Source: Candidatus Poribacteria bacterium
GTDB lineage: Bacteria > Poribacteria > WGA-4E > WGA-3G
Reading direction: 5' to 3'
Assembly: GCA_028818705.1 (NCBI GenBank)
Contig: JAPPNJ010000167.1
Span: forward strand, 1 to 43,285
Length of the DNA: 43,285 nucleotides
Position numbers and translations under genes: made by a program. Below, in pieces: positions 8,293 to 15,258 of this stretch (position 1 is the stretch's first letter; each line of letters opens with the position of its first letter). Under the pieces are notes generated by a model that searched no databases, was not told where the DNA came from, and worked only from the letters and a program-made list of their open reading frames with translations.

Positions 8293-8314
8293 AGCTATCC
8301 TCTGGAATTTCAAT

Positions 8315-8689
8315 CTATAAGATCGGCAAGCGACGAACGCGCGCCTTCCGATCATCAATGGTTACTGCACAACCTTCTACTAATCTATTCTCAATATGCG
8401 GCAGAATGTCCAACAATTTCCGCGTAATTGTTTCAGCATCAGGCACGGATAAGCGGAAAGTAATCAAGCTGGGTTTTTCATAACCACCTAATGCCAACAA
8501 AGAAGAAAAGTCCAAATCCTGTGTAACAATTATACGATTCTGTTGGCGAGCAAACTCAAGGATTTCAGAATCTGCAGCATTCATGGGTAAGACTTGTGAG
8601 ACTCGAAGAACATCCCAACCCTACTGTTGTAAATTCGTAACTGCTTTTGATGGAAGGTTCATATCAACGAGAAAACGAAGTGAGGCCAT
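8315..8689 (-). pseudogene. DUF5615 PIN-like toxin gene with an amber stop
   Basis: The frame from ATG 8689 (AGGA 7 nt upstream) reads MASLRFLVDMNLPSKAVTNL, Q, Q, then TAG at 8621-8623, then GWDVLRVSQVLPMNAADSEI and IVTQDLDFSSLLALGG to the stop at 8315. This is the whole of a DUF5615 (PIN-like nuclease) protein, including acidic D9 and the TQDLDF block, interrupted once. A single C-to-T change (CAG to TAG) explains it. A downstream ATG at 8584 could give only a fragment lacking the first acidic residue. It follows an intact DUF433 antitoxin gene by 12 bp, the usual arrangement of this toxin-antitoxin pair. A sequencing error is possible. Confidence 0.85.
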
Positions 8690-8701
8690 TTGGAATTCCT
8701 A

Positions 8702-8932
8702 CTACATCGTTTGCGTTTCCAGGAGTTGATCCGAAACCACCCAAGCGGCATATTTCATCGCCTCTTGGACATCAGCAACCTCCAACTCTGGATAGTCTTC
8801 AATAATATCCTCAATTGACCGACCATTGGCTAACAACCTGAGAATTACACTTACAGTAATACGGGTGCCGCGAACCACGGGCTGCCCAAGACAAATCTGA
8901 GGATTAATCTGGATTCGAGTTAACTTTTCCAT
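8702..8932 (-). CDS. DUF433 family antitoxin
   Basis: This 76-residue protein is a complete DUF433 domain: RIQINPQICLGQPVVRGTRI, then VSVILRLLANGRSIEDIIED and a YPELEVADVQEAMKYAAW helix-turn-helix. Relatives are antitoxins paired with DUF5615 PIN-like toxins, binding both toxin and operator. The paired toxin gene lies immediately downstream but carries a nonsense codon, so this antitoxin is probably orphaned. It starts 11 bp after the Gfo/Idh stop codon and may be cotranscribed with it. Confidence 0.88.
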   Translation of the reverse strand: MEKLTRIQINPQICLGQPVVRGTRITVSVILRLLANGRSIEDIIEDYPELEVADVQEAMKYAAWVVSDQLLETQTM

Positions 8933-8943
8933 TTCTGCCTCCG

Positions 8944-9963
8944 CTAAACTGAGATTTGAACAACCTTTCCCGTCTCAATGCTACGGCTGATTGCTTCCAA
9001 AACACGCATATTTTGATAGGAGTCCTCAAGACTTGCGTGTGGTTGCGTTCCGTCTTGCAATGACTTTGCCCAATGTTGCATCTCTTCCAGATAGCCGGGT
9101 CTGCCGATGCTGTGGAGTGCGGTGTTGAGGTCCCACTCTTCAGTGGGCGTATCGGCATAGCCACCGCCTTCGCCGAGCCATGTCGGGATACGGTAAAGAC
9201 GTAATTTGCGGGTCTCCAATACCTGAATTGCCTGATAATTCGTGCCTTTGATGAAAACCATGGCTTCCAAGATAGGACCGGTGCCGAGCGTCATTGTGCC
9301 GATCCCGCCGTTTTCGTAACGCAGATTCACAGACATTGACACATTGCTGGATGCAGCATCAACCGTCCCCATAGCAAACACTTCACTCACCTGGCCCATA
9401 AAGAACCGCATACAATCAGTAGGATGGATTACCTGATCGAGCATGAAGGGCCAGGCAAACGGTGATCCCGCTTCCTGAAGACGCGGACCGGGAGCGAGGT
9501 AACGTGTATGATATTGGCAGGCATCACCGAACTCTCCTTCGTCCATTAACCGCTTTGCAATTTGGTGTGCGGGAGCATGTCGCCACATTGTACCGACCAT
9601 GCCGGTTTTGCCAGCCTCAATTGAGGCATCAACGAGCATCTTCGCACCTTCAGCGGTAGTGGCGGGTGGCTTTTCAGTGTAAATATGATACCCTCGTTGG
9701 AGACACTCAATACCGATGTCTCGATGCAGTTTATCCTCCGGTCTGCCGACAACAGCGACTGCATAGAGATCCTCATTTGCGAACATCTCATTGTAATCGG
9801 TATAGTGGCGAAGTGCCCCGAATCTTCGGGCATTTGATTTTGCTTTTTCTTCAACGAGGTCACAGGTCGCGACGAATTCAAATTCCGGGACCATCGGTAT
9901 GCACTGTTGCAATTGCGATGACATCCCACCACAACCGATAAAAGCTATTCGGATTTTATCCAT
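8944..9963 (-). CDS. Gfo/Idh/MocA family oxidoreductase
   Basis: A 339-residue NAD(P)-dependent oxidoreductase of typical length. IRIAFIGCGGMS is the dinucleotide-binding loop and YHIYTEKPPATT the conserved EKP motif whose Lys contacts substrate and cofactor. The C-terminal alpha/beta domain contains the HPTDCMRFF His-Asp segment. Family members oxidise or reduce sugars, inositols and related polyols; the substrate is not evident. ATG 9963 with GGAGAA upstream is preferred to a TTG at 9984. It lies 58 bp downstream of the HAD gene, possibly in one transcript with it. Confidence 0.9.
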   Translation of the reverse strand: MDKIRIAFIGCGGMSSQLQQCIPMVPEFEFVATCDLVEEKAKSNARRFGALRHYTDYNEMFANEDLYAVAVVGRPEDKLHRDIGIECLQRGYHIYTEKPPATTAEGAKMLVDASIEAGKTGMVGTMWRHAPAHQIAKRLMDEGEFGDACQYHTRYLAPGPRLQEAGSPFAWPFMLDQVIHPTDCMRFFMGQVSEVFAMGTVDAASSNVSMSVNLRYENGGIGTMTLGTGPILEAMVFIKGTNYQAIQVLETRKLRLYRIPTWLGEGGGYADTPTEEWDLNTALHSIGRPGYLEEMQHWAKSLQDGTQPHASLEDSYQNMRVLEAISRSIETGKVVQISV

Positions 9964-10021
9964 AACGTTTTCTTCTCCAATCAAATTTAGGGTATCGCGA
10001 TTCAGAGATTGTTCCCGCCGC

Positions 10022-10741
10022 TTATTTCACACCTAACAGATCCGCCAATTCATTAAAATCGCTGGCGACGATGTCAGATGGATGCGCGGTGACTTCTTGA
10101 ACTTTTCCGGGTCCATACTCCAATGGACGTGGCACGAGCGCTGTATGAAAACCGACGGCTTGCGAGGCTCGGAGATCGCCAGGGTGTGCGGCTACCATCA
10201 TGACTTCGCTGGGCGACAAGCCGAGTAGGTAAGCAGCGGTCTCGTAAACTTCGGGGTCTGGTTTATAATGACCCGTTAGCTCAGCAGAGAGGATACAATC
10301 CCACGGCAGCCCTCCGAATTTCGCCATGTTCGTTAGTAATGCGACATTGCCGTTAGAGAGTGTGGCGATAATGTACCGCTTACGGAGTCGTTTCAAGCCG
10401 CTGATAGCATCGGGCCACGGCTTGAGTCGATGCCAGACTCGATTCAGATGATCCTTATCAGCTTCATTCAAACCGGTAATATTAAATTCGTCAAGCAGCC
10501 CATTCAAAATCAGTCGATGCAGTGCATCAATGTTCTGCCACGGCAATTCGCCATGTCGCACCTTGTTCATTGCGGGACCGTAGCCAGCGCGCCATTTTAG
10601 GGCGAATTGTGCCCAATCAATATCAATGCCGTGGGTATCTCCAAATTTTTCACCCTCGGCGATGATTGAGCCGTACCAGTCCACAACTGTACCAAAAACA
10701 TCAAACGTAAGTGCCTTCACTTGGGAATACCTATTTTGCAT
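10022..10741 (-). CDS. Haloacid dehalogenase type II family hydrolase
   Basis: A 239-residue HAD-superfamily protein close to L-2-haloacid dehalogenases in length and motifs: ALTFDVFGTVVDW (motif I nucleophile Asp), ATLSNGN (motif II), YKPDPEVYE (motif III Lys) and MMVAAHPGDLRASQAVG (motif IV). The AHPxDL form of motif IV fits the type II 2-haloacid dehalogenase branch, which displaces halide from C2 of short haloacids. Many members have other, unknown substrates. It heads the minus-strand run that continues with Gfo/Idh and DUF433. Confidence 0.85.
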   Translation of the reverse strand: MQNRYSQVKALTFDVFGTVVDWYGSIIAEGEKFGDTHGIDIDWAQFALKWRAGYGPAMNKVRHGELPWQNIDALHRLILNGLLDEFNITGLNEADKDHLNRVWHRLKPWPDAISGLKRLRKRYIIATLSNGNVALLTNMAKFGGLPWDCILSAELTGHYKPDPEVYETAAYLLGLSPSEVMMVAAHPGDLRASQAVGFHTALVPRPLEYGPGKVQEVTAHPSDIVASDFNELADLLGVK

Positions 10742-10821
10742 TGTCTTATATGCCTTTCTGTAATGTCAGTTTGAATGTTTTCCACGTAGTATTGAACAAA
10801 ATCGATGCCGCTGACTGTCAT
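10717..10821 (-). other. Short ORF resembling a VOC-domain N-terminus
   Basis: From ATG 10821 a 34-residue frame reads MTVSGIDFVQYYVENIQ before losing any resemblance and ending in the HAD coding start. The opening is like the first strand of glyoxalase/dioxygenase (VOC) proteins such as 4-hydroxyphenylpyruvate dioxygenase. GAAAGG lies 11 nt upstream. I read it as a possible relic left by a deletion, not a working gene. It is short enough that the resemblance could be chance. Confidence 0.25.
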
Positions 10822-10967
10822 TTAAGAGATCCTTTCCATAGTTGAGAGGAAAAAACAACCCTTTCCATCAGATGCCCATCATTATACAATGCGCAGCATT
10901 AAATATCAATACAACCTTGCGAATTGTTCTGCTATTTTCTGGAATCAAAGTATCTCTGAACTCACTC

Positions 10968-10984
10968 AGGTGGGGCATCCACCT
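10968..10984. repeat. AGGTGG/CCACCT hairpin
   Basis: AGGTGG (10968-10973) and CCACCT (10979-10984) form a six-base-pair stem around GGCAT, with TTT after it on the plus strand. It is the first of three hairpins in the gap between the HAD and sigma-factor genes. The rest of this 355-bp gap, apart from the short ORF at 10717-10821, shows nothing. Confidence 0.45.
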
Positions 10985-10997
10985 TTTAAAGAAAATT

Positions 10998-11017
10998 GGC
11001 GAGGTTAAAACCTCGCC
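10998..11017 (-). terminator. Likely terminator of the sigma-factor gene, GGCGAGGTT family
   Basis: A perfect nine-base-pair stem, GGCGAGGTT / AACCTCGCC with loop TT, is followed on the minus strand by AATTTTCTTT. This makes an acceptable rho-independent terminator 80 bp after the sigma-factor stop. It is the same palindrome as the repeat at 5327-5348, so a dispersed repeat may be used here as a terminator. Confidence 0.5.
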
Positions 11018-11038
11018 AGCAAAATGTAGGCTTATTGT

Positions 11039-11064
11039 GATGGCGGATAGATATATCCGCCATC
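11039..11064. repeat. Perfect 11-bp-stem hairpin
   Basis: GATGGCGGATA (11039-11049) pairs with TATCCGCCATC (11054-11064) around four bases. It lies 33 bp past the end of the sigma-factor gene. A role in mRNA 3'-end protection or as a repeat copy is possible. Confidence 0.55.
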
Positions 11065-11096
11065 CATTGGTTTAGTGAAAGAAATGCCGCGTGATT

Positions 11097-11687
11097 TTAA
11101 ACATTTGCGCGGTACGGAGCTAAAAACTTTCGGAGTTGTCGAATCGCAGCATTTTTGCGGGAGGCAACGGTCCCAATCGGACATTGGACAATTTCAGCGA
11201 CCTCTTGATACGACAATCCTTGAAGTTCTGTTAGTTGGAACACTATTTGGTGTTCTTTGGACAGTTTATTGATTGCAGTCTGGATCGCCTCATAAGTCTC
11301 TTTGGCAATGAGCAGTGCCTCTGGTGAATATTGTGTATCCGCAATTGCGACAGCGATTGGGTGAAAGTTTTCATCATCATCTCCATAATGTATATCCAGT
11401 GATTCTATCTGGGGTGTCCTTTGCTCTTTCGCCAACTGTTTCAAACAGAGATTTTTGGCGATGTGATAAAGGAATGTTCTGAATTTTGCGATTGGGCGGT
11501 ACGTTGGTACGCAGCGCCATAATCGTAGGAACGTTTCCTGGCAAAGATCTTCCGCAAGGGGTCGATTTTTGACAAACCGATAGATAAAATTCAAAGTATT
11601 TGCGTAATGACGTTCGGTTAGGATTTGGAATGCGTCTCTGTTTCCATCCTTCACAGAGAGCATCAACTGCTCATCAGTCTGTATCAT
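11097..11687 (-). CDS. ECF-type RNA polymerase sigma factor
   Basis: A 196-residue group 4 sigma factor. Region 2 is seen as RDAFQILTERHYANTLNFIY with RFVKNRPLAEDLCQETFLRL (the DLxQETFLR -10-binding helix). Region 4 is seen as LSKEHQIVFQLTELQGLSYQ with EVAEIVQCPIGTVASRKNAA (helix-turn-helix for the -35 element). It should redirect RNA polymerase to a stress or surface regulon. No anti-sigma gene is adjacent, which is unusual for ECF factors. The chosen ATG 11687 has GAGGAG 9-14 nt upstream; longer GTG/ATG starts at 11771 or 11747 would add a non-homologous tail. That SD lies in a perfect hairpin, and the promoter is about 330 bp upstream, so leader-mediated control is likely. Confidence 0.9.
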   Translation of the reverse strand: MIQTDEQLMLSVKDGNRDAFQILTERHYANTLNFIYRFVKNRPLAEDLCQETFLRLWRCVPTYRPIAKFRTFLYHIAKNLCLKQLAKEQRTPQIESLDIHYGDDDENFHPIAVAIADTQYSPEALLIAKETYEAIQTAINKLSKEHQIVFQLTELQGLSYQEVAEIVQCPIGTVASRKNAAIRQLRKFLAPYRANV

Positions 11688-11693
11688 GCTTGT

Positions 11694-11949
11694 CTCCTCA
11701 AAGAGGAGCATCTCAAGCGAAGGCGTACAACCCTCCTTGTCTACCATAACGGAGGATGCCTGCTTGTTCACTCCTCGGTCTGTACCTTCTCCATAATTGA
11801 GTCCTAATCCAACAACGGAACACGTGGGCAGTTTTAGATGCCCGTGCTTTCAAGGAAGTGCGATCTCTTAAATTACAATCTCGTTCACTTCCCCTGCTTC
11901 CGTTATCCCGGACGCTTCTGCTAATCGTCCAAGCATGAGGCGTTGCCTC
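11694..11949 (-). promoter_or_regulatory. Structured 5' leader of the ECF sigma gene
   Basis: Five hairpins can be drawn. CTCCTC (11703-11708 read on minus) / GAGGAG (11694-11699) with loop TTT hides the SD of the sigma gene. CACG-GGGC / GCCC-CGTG spans 11821-11846; GAAGTG / CACTTC spans 11855-11891; GGACG / CGTCC spans 11910-11930; GAGGC / GCCTC spans 11937-11949. An 87-codon frame through the region (start 11976) is rich in Arg, Ser and Cys and does not look like a protein. I match no known riboswitch class. Confidence 0.5.
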
Positions 11950-12015
11950 CGTTAAACACAAAACGTATTGAAACATTTTACAATTTATCCTCCATAGGTT
12001 AGTTATCAGATAGGG

Positions 12016-12044
12016 GTAATATTTGATGCCCCTTTTTTTGACAA
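12016..12044 (-). promoter_or_regulatory. Promoter of the ECF sigma leader
   Basis: TTGTCA (12039-12044) and TATTAC (12016-12021) on the minus strand are 17 bp apart. Initiation near 12009 would produce a leader of about 320 nt before the sigma-factor ATG. The stretch 12045-12141 upstream is A/T-rich with nothing recognisable. Confidence 0.5.
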
Positions 12045-12141
12045 TAAAAAACTCTTAATGGTTTAATCCACACATTGAAAAAAAATTCATTTAAAATTAA
12101 AAGATATAGTAAATTTTAGAATTACTTAGACCCTATGAACC

Positions 12142-12368
12142 GGTGAGGTTAGAATGCACATCGCATGAATCAACGGTATGAATGCCTTATAGGCATTCAA
12201 AATCAGAATCAACGGTATGAAGCCTGTATGGGCTTCACCGGGTATCTATGCCTGTGTGGGCTTCACCGGGGCATGAACCGGGGTATGAATGCCGTGTGGC
12301 ATTCCGAATCAACGGTATAAAGCCTATAAAGGCTTTACCGGGGACAAAATTTGGAAAACTCGCCTACC
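12142..12368. repeat. Array of small palindromes nested in a GGCGAGGTT repeat
   Basis: The outer frame is GGTGAGGTTAG (12142-12152) and GGAAAACTCGCCTACC (12353-12368), a diverged copy of the repeat at 5327-5348 split apart. Inside are four or five units of the form ATCAACGGTATGAA-GCC-x-GGC-TTC-ACCGGGG. Each has a short palindrome: GAATGCCTTATAGGCATTC, GAAGCCTGTATGGGCTTC, GAATGCCGTGTGGCATTC and AAAGCCTATAAAGGCTTT. Stem sequences change in a compensatory way between units. There is no coding frame and no CRISPR-like unique spacer. Confidence 0.7.
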
Positions 12369-12384
12369 AACGGATGGGTTTTCC

Positions 12385-13491
12385 TTACATTCCAACTGGC
12401 TGAAACGGTTCCAGCGACAACGAAGGTTGCCCGGTTGTGAGGAGTTCAGCTATCAACTGCCCTGTGATTGGTGCAAGGAGAATCCCATTTTTGAAATGTC
12501 CTGATGCCAAAATAACGTTGTCATACCCCGGCAGATAGCCGAGAAGGGGCCCCTTTCTGGTATGCGGACGTAAACCTGCCCACGTTTGCACAAAAGTACT
12601 GTGTGCGAGTTGGGGCGCGATGGTAACACCTGCGTCAATCATCTGCTTGGCTCCATCAACTGTTGTGCTTTTGTCATAACCGACAAACTCGACCGTCGCG
12701 CCGAGGAGGATTTTTCCATCTGCCCTCGGTACGATATAGATACCGAGTCCGTCAACAATATGCTGGAAAGGTGGCGGTATCGCTTCAACAAGTACGATCT
12801 GTCCTTTCGCGGGTCCAATCTCCATCGGCGTACCAAGTTGAGCAGTGAGTTCACCTGCCCAACACCCATTGGCAATTACAAAAGCATCAGCGTATAAGGT
12901 TTCGCCGTTTACGATGACCCCTGTAACGCGCCTGTCCTCCCGGAGAAAACCGGTGACAGGGTTGCCCAATTGGAATGTTGCCCCGAATTTTGCTGCTCCT
13001 TTCGCGAGCGCGGTCACCATCTTGGGATTGCGGACTTGTGCGTCTTCAGGAAATAGGACTGCTCCTACAATAGATCTTGAGAGAGTGGGCTCTAATTCCC
13101 ACGCTTGCTCGGCTGTTAAGACTTCGGTTGAAAAGCCTTTCTTTACCCGCCGGTCCGCGAGACCGATGAGTCCTGCTGCTTCAGCGGCGTTGAAGAAAAC
13201 CGACAACGTTCCAGATTGAATGAACTCAATATCTATCTGCGTCTCGGTTCGGAGTTCTTCTGCCAACGATGGGTAGAGGGCAAGACTCGCGCGACACAAC
13301 TCAGGATAAGGCTCATGCGTCGAGGCGTGTGAGGTTAGAATTCCTGCACCTGCCCAAGAAGCTTCTGTGCCGACGGTAGTCGCTCTGTCTATGAGAAGCG
13401 GTTGGACCTTCCGTTTAGCCAAGTTGTAAGCGACAGCACATCCGATAATGCCGCCGCCGATGATGATGATATCGGCGTGATTCTGACTCAA
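12385..13491 (-). CDS. thiO: Glycine oxidase ThiO-like FAD-dependent amine oxidase
   Basis: An FAD-binding oxidoreductase of the DAO family, 368 residues from the TTG start. ADIIIIGGGIIGCAVAYNLA is the N-terminal Rossmann loop; EASWAGAGILTSH is the flavin-contacting stretch typical of glycine oxidase; the C-terminus has LRPHTRKGPLLGYLPG and ASGHFKNGILLAPITG, conserved in ThiO. ThiO oxidises glycine to iminoglyoxylate for thiazole synthesis of thiamine. No other thi gene is in the window, so a sarcosine or D-amino-acid oxidase role is not excluded. ATG 13521 is in frame but lacks an SD, while TTG 13491 has GGAGG 5 nt upstream. Confidence 0.85.
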   Translation of the reverse strand: MSQNHADIIIIGGGIIGCAVAYNLAKRKVQPLLIDRATTVGTEASWAGAGILTSHASTHEPYPELCRASLALYPSLAEELRTETQIDIEFIQSGTLSVFFNAAEAAGLIGLADRRVKKGFSTEVLTAEQAWELEPTLSRSIVGAVLFPEDAQVRNPKMVTALAKGAAKFGATFQLGNPVTGFLREDRRVTGVIVNGETLYADAFVIANGCWAGELTAQLGTPMEIGPAKGQIVLVEAIPPPFQHIVDGLGIYIVPRADGKILLGATVEFVGYDKSTTVDGAKQMIDAGVTIAPQLAHSTFVQTWAGLRPHTRKGPLLGYLPGYDNVILASGHFKNGILLAPITGQLIAELLTTGQPSLSLEPFQPVGM

Positions 13492-13556
13492 GTTGTCCTC
13501 CGACTGAGATAAGTGTTGCATTCGGAAAAAAAATGGCAAAAACTACAACTATAAAT

Positions 13557-13585
13557 AGTTTAACATATTAGATGTCCTTTTTCAA
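13557..13585 (-). promoter_or_regulatory. Promoter of the glycine oxidase gene
   Basis: TTGAAA (13580-13585) and TAAACT (13557-13562) on the minus strand are 17 bp apart, about 65 bp upstream of the preferred TTG start. Confidence 0.5.
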
Positions 13586-13601
13586 TTTCACTTGGTTTTG
13601 A

Positions 13602-13652
13602 GTCATCAGTTGTCAGTTGTCTGAATCGCGGATTACACAGATTACGCGGATT
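13602..13652. repeat. Dispersed repeat text: CAGTTGTCAGTT and GCGGATTACA motifs
   Basis: CATCAGTTGTCAGTTGTCTGA is followed at once by GCGGATTACACAGATTACGC and GGATTTT. The first part is the same TCAGTT-type repeat found at 25887, 27065 and 42868. The second is an internally repeated GATTAC sequence that I know as common intergenic debris. The rest of the gap between the divergent promoters (13586-13840) has nothing else I can name. Confidence 0.4.
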
Positions 13653-13840
13653 TTCGGCTTCTGTTCACTCAGCGTTTTTAGTAGAATGTTGGATTTCGCA
13701 AAACACTTAACCCAACCTCTAAACTACAGTGTAGTTAATAGATGGCTTTACTGTTGATACATATTTTCGGATGCACTTTATGAAATACAGAAGATACAGA
13801 CAAAAAAACAAGCCTTATGAGGTAGCGTTTAGATTATCGC

Positions 13841-13869
13841 TTGAAATTTCAGTGAATTTCGCGTATAAT
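13841..13869 (+). promoter_or_regulatory. Strong promoter of the EutN/cyclo-ligase operon
   Basis: TTGAAA (13841-13846), 17 bp, TATAAT (13864-13869). The transcript would start near 13876, leaving a leader of about 90 nt before the EutN ATG. I checked that leader for folate and other common riboswitch consensus text and saw none. Confidence 0.65.
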
Positions 13870-13966
13870 TACCATAAATAGGCTAAAGCGAACTATCTCA
13901 AACAGTGATGCTGGGAAAAGTGGTGCAGGACAAAGACCATGTCTAATACGAAAGGTTTTTAACTAA

Positions 13967-14254
13967 ATGACCCTTGGAAAAGTTACAGGGACAGTCGTCG
14001 CAACGCAGAAAGATGAAAAACTAATCGGAAGCAAGTTGATGATTGTCCAAGATGTGAATCTGAATGGCGAAGTTGATCGGAAATACACGGTTGCTGTGGA
14101 TGCAGTCGGTGCGGGTATTGGTGAGATTGTACTTATTGCAACGGGTAGCTCGGCGCGGCAGACGCAGGTGACAAGCAACAAACCGGTTGATGCCGTAATC
14201 ATGGCGATTGTTGATACCGTAGAGGTTTGCGGGAAAGTGCGGTATCACAAGTAG
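13967..14254 (+). CDS. EutN/CcmL-type microcompartment vertex protein
   Basis: A 95-residue BMC-P protein of full length. LGKVTGTVVATQKDEKLIGS, then KLMIVQDVN, YTVAVDAVGAGIGEIVLIAT, GSSARQ and VDAVIMAIVDTVEV follow the EutN/CcmL beta-barrel from end to end. These proteins form pentamers that cap the vertices of bacterial microcompartment shells. No hexameric BMC-H shell gene or encapsulated enzyme lies nearby; instead a 5-formyl-THF cyclo-ligase gene follows after 28 bp. Either the shell is encoded elsewhere in the genome or this copy does something else. A strong promoter lies upstream at 13841-13869; the SD (AAAGG) is 12 nt from the ATG. Confidence 0.9.
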   Translation: MTLGKVTGTVVATQKDEKLIGSKLMIVQDVNLNGEVDRKYTVAVDAVGAGIGEIVLIATGSSARQTQVTSNKPVDAVIMAIVDTVEVCGKVRYHK

Positions 14255-14282
14255 TCAATCGACTGGGACCGAGGAATGAGAA

Positions 14283-14849
14283 ATGGAACGGGAACGCGTC
14301 CGCGCCGAAACGCTCCACCATCGCGATGGACTCACAGCAGAAGTCCGAACCAAACTCAGCCGAAGGATCGTCAATTCCCTTGCCAGTTGGATACAAAGCG
14401 AAGGTTTCAATGCTGTGATGCCCTATCTGAGCATGAGAAGCGAGGTGGAAACTTTCGGTTTGCTCGACATCTTACTTCACCAAGAGAAGGTAGTCTGTGC
14501 ACCCGTTGTAGATACACATCAGTTAGAGCTCACACCCCACCGGATTCGAGACACCAAAACAGAACTCGTTCGGCACCGTTACGGTATGTTAGAGCCGAAT
14601 GCAACCTGCCCAATCCTTCCAACCGCTCAGCTGCAACTTATCATTGTCCCCGGTATCGCCTTTGATTATAACGGTTATCGTCTCGGATACGGCAAGGGTT
14701 TCTACGACAAGTTCCTCGCGAAGTGTCCGCACGTTGTTAGCGTGGGACTGGCGTACCAGATACAGATGGTCGAGGATACATTCCCGCAAGCATGGGATGT
14801 ACCGGTGCAACACGTTTTCACAGAGCAGGGTATGATAGATATCCCGTAA
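14283..14849 (+). CDS. 5-formyltetrahydrofolate cyclo-ligase
   Basis: This 188-residue protein belongs to the MTHFS/YgfA family, which uses ATP to convert 5-formyl-THF into 5,10-methenyl-THF. The diagnostic C-terminal block LIIVPGIAFDYNGYRLGYGK with GFYDKFL is intact (ATP and Mg binding), and SEVETFGLLDILL matches the folate-side helix. GAGG lies 8 nt upstream of the ATG. It is co-directional with EutN and probably shares its promoter, an unusual pairing. It converges on the ComEA-like gene with 10 bp between stops. Confidence 0.92.
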   Translation: MERERVRAETLHHRDGLTAEVRTKLSRRIVNSLASWIQSEGFNAVMPYLSMRSEVETFGLLDILLHQEKVVCAPVVDTHQLELTPHRIRDTKTELVRHRYGMLEPNATCPILPTAQLQLIIVPGIAFDYNGYRLGYGKGFYDKFLAKCPHVVSVGLAYQIQMVEDTFPQAWDVPVQHVFTEQGMIDIP

Positions 14850-14859
14850 AAGATCAAAT

Positions 14860-15258
14860 CTATTTGGCATCAACGAAAGGTCTCAGCTTCTCTATAGTCT
14901 TCGGACCGATACCTTTGACATCTTGGAGGGCATCGACACTGGCAAAGTCGCCATGCTGTGTGCGATGGTCTATAATTCTTTGCGCCATTCGCTCGCCGAT
15001 GTTGGGAAGGGTCTGGAGTTCTTCTGAGGAGGCGGTATTGATATTAAGAAGCGCGGGTTTGTTGGATACGATAGATTCTATTGTGCTATCCTGCGGCCGC
15101 TCTGTGTTCGGCACAGCGATCAGATCCGGTTCTCCAAGAAACAGTGTAGGTGCGTAGCGTCGGACACCCCAAAAACCGGTGCCAGCTAAAATCAGTATCA
15201 CAAGAAACGTTACTGCTTTCCAATAGTGCCGTTCAAGAGCATCCACTGTGTTACTCAT
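14860..15258 (-). CDS. ComEA-like helix-hairpin-helix protein
   Basis: A 132-residue protein with one N-terminal membrane segment (AVTFLVILILAGTGFWGV, about residues 15-32). A roughly 40-residue linker leads to a ComEA-type (HhH)2 domain: LLNINTASSEELQTLPNIGE, RMAQRIIDHR, GDFASVDALQDVKGIGPKTI. Homologues bind double-stranded DNA at the cell surface during transformation; many bacteria keep the domain for other DNA-linked roles. No comEC is in view. The ATG overlaps the end of the upstream UnbV gene by 8 bp and has AAGGAGAA upstream, so translation is probably coupled. Confidence 0.85.
   Translation of the reverse strand: MSNTVDALERHYWKAVTFLVILILAGTGFWGVRRYAPTLFLGEPDLIAVPNTERPQDSTIESIVSNKPALLNINTASSEELQTLPNIGERMAQRIIDHRTQHGDFASVDALQDVKGIGPKTIEKLRPFVDAK

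Noticed and set aside
8904..9164. Minus-strand ORF overlapping the DUF433 and Gfo/Idh genes
   Set aside because: It is a shifted-frame shadow of two well-supported genes.
11713..11976. 87-codon ORF on the minus strand upstream of the sigma factor, with GGAGGA before its ATG
   Set aside because: Its composition (many Arg, Ser, Cys; no hydrophobic pattern) is not protein-like, and the region folds into several hairpins, so a structured leader explains it better.
12166..12344. CRISPR array
   Set aside because: Units are 25-45 bp palindromes with variable stems and shared flanks, spacing is irregular, there are no unique spacers and no cas genes.
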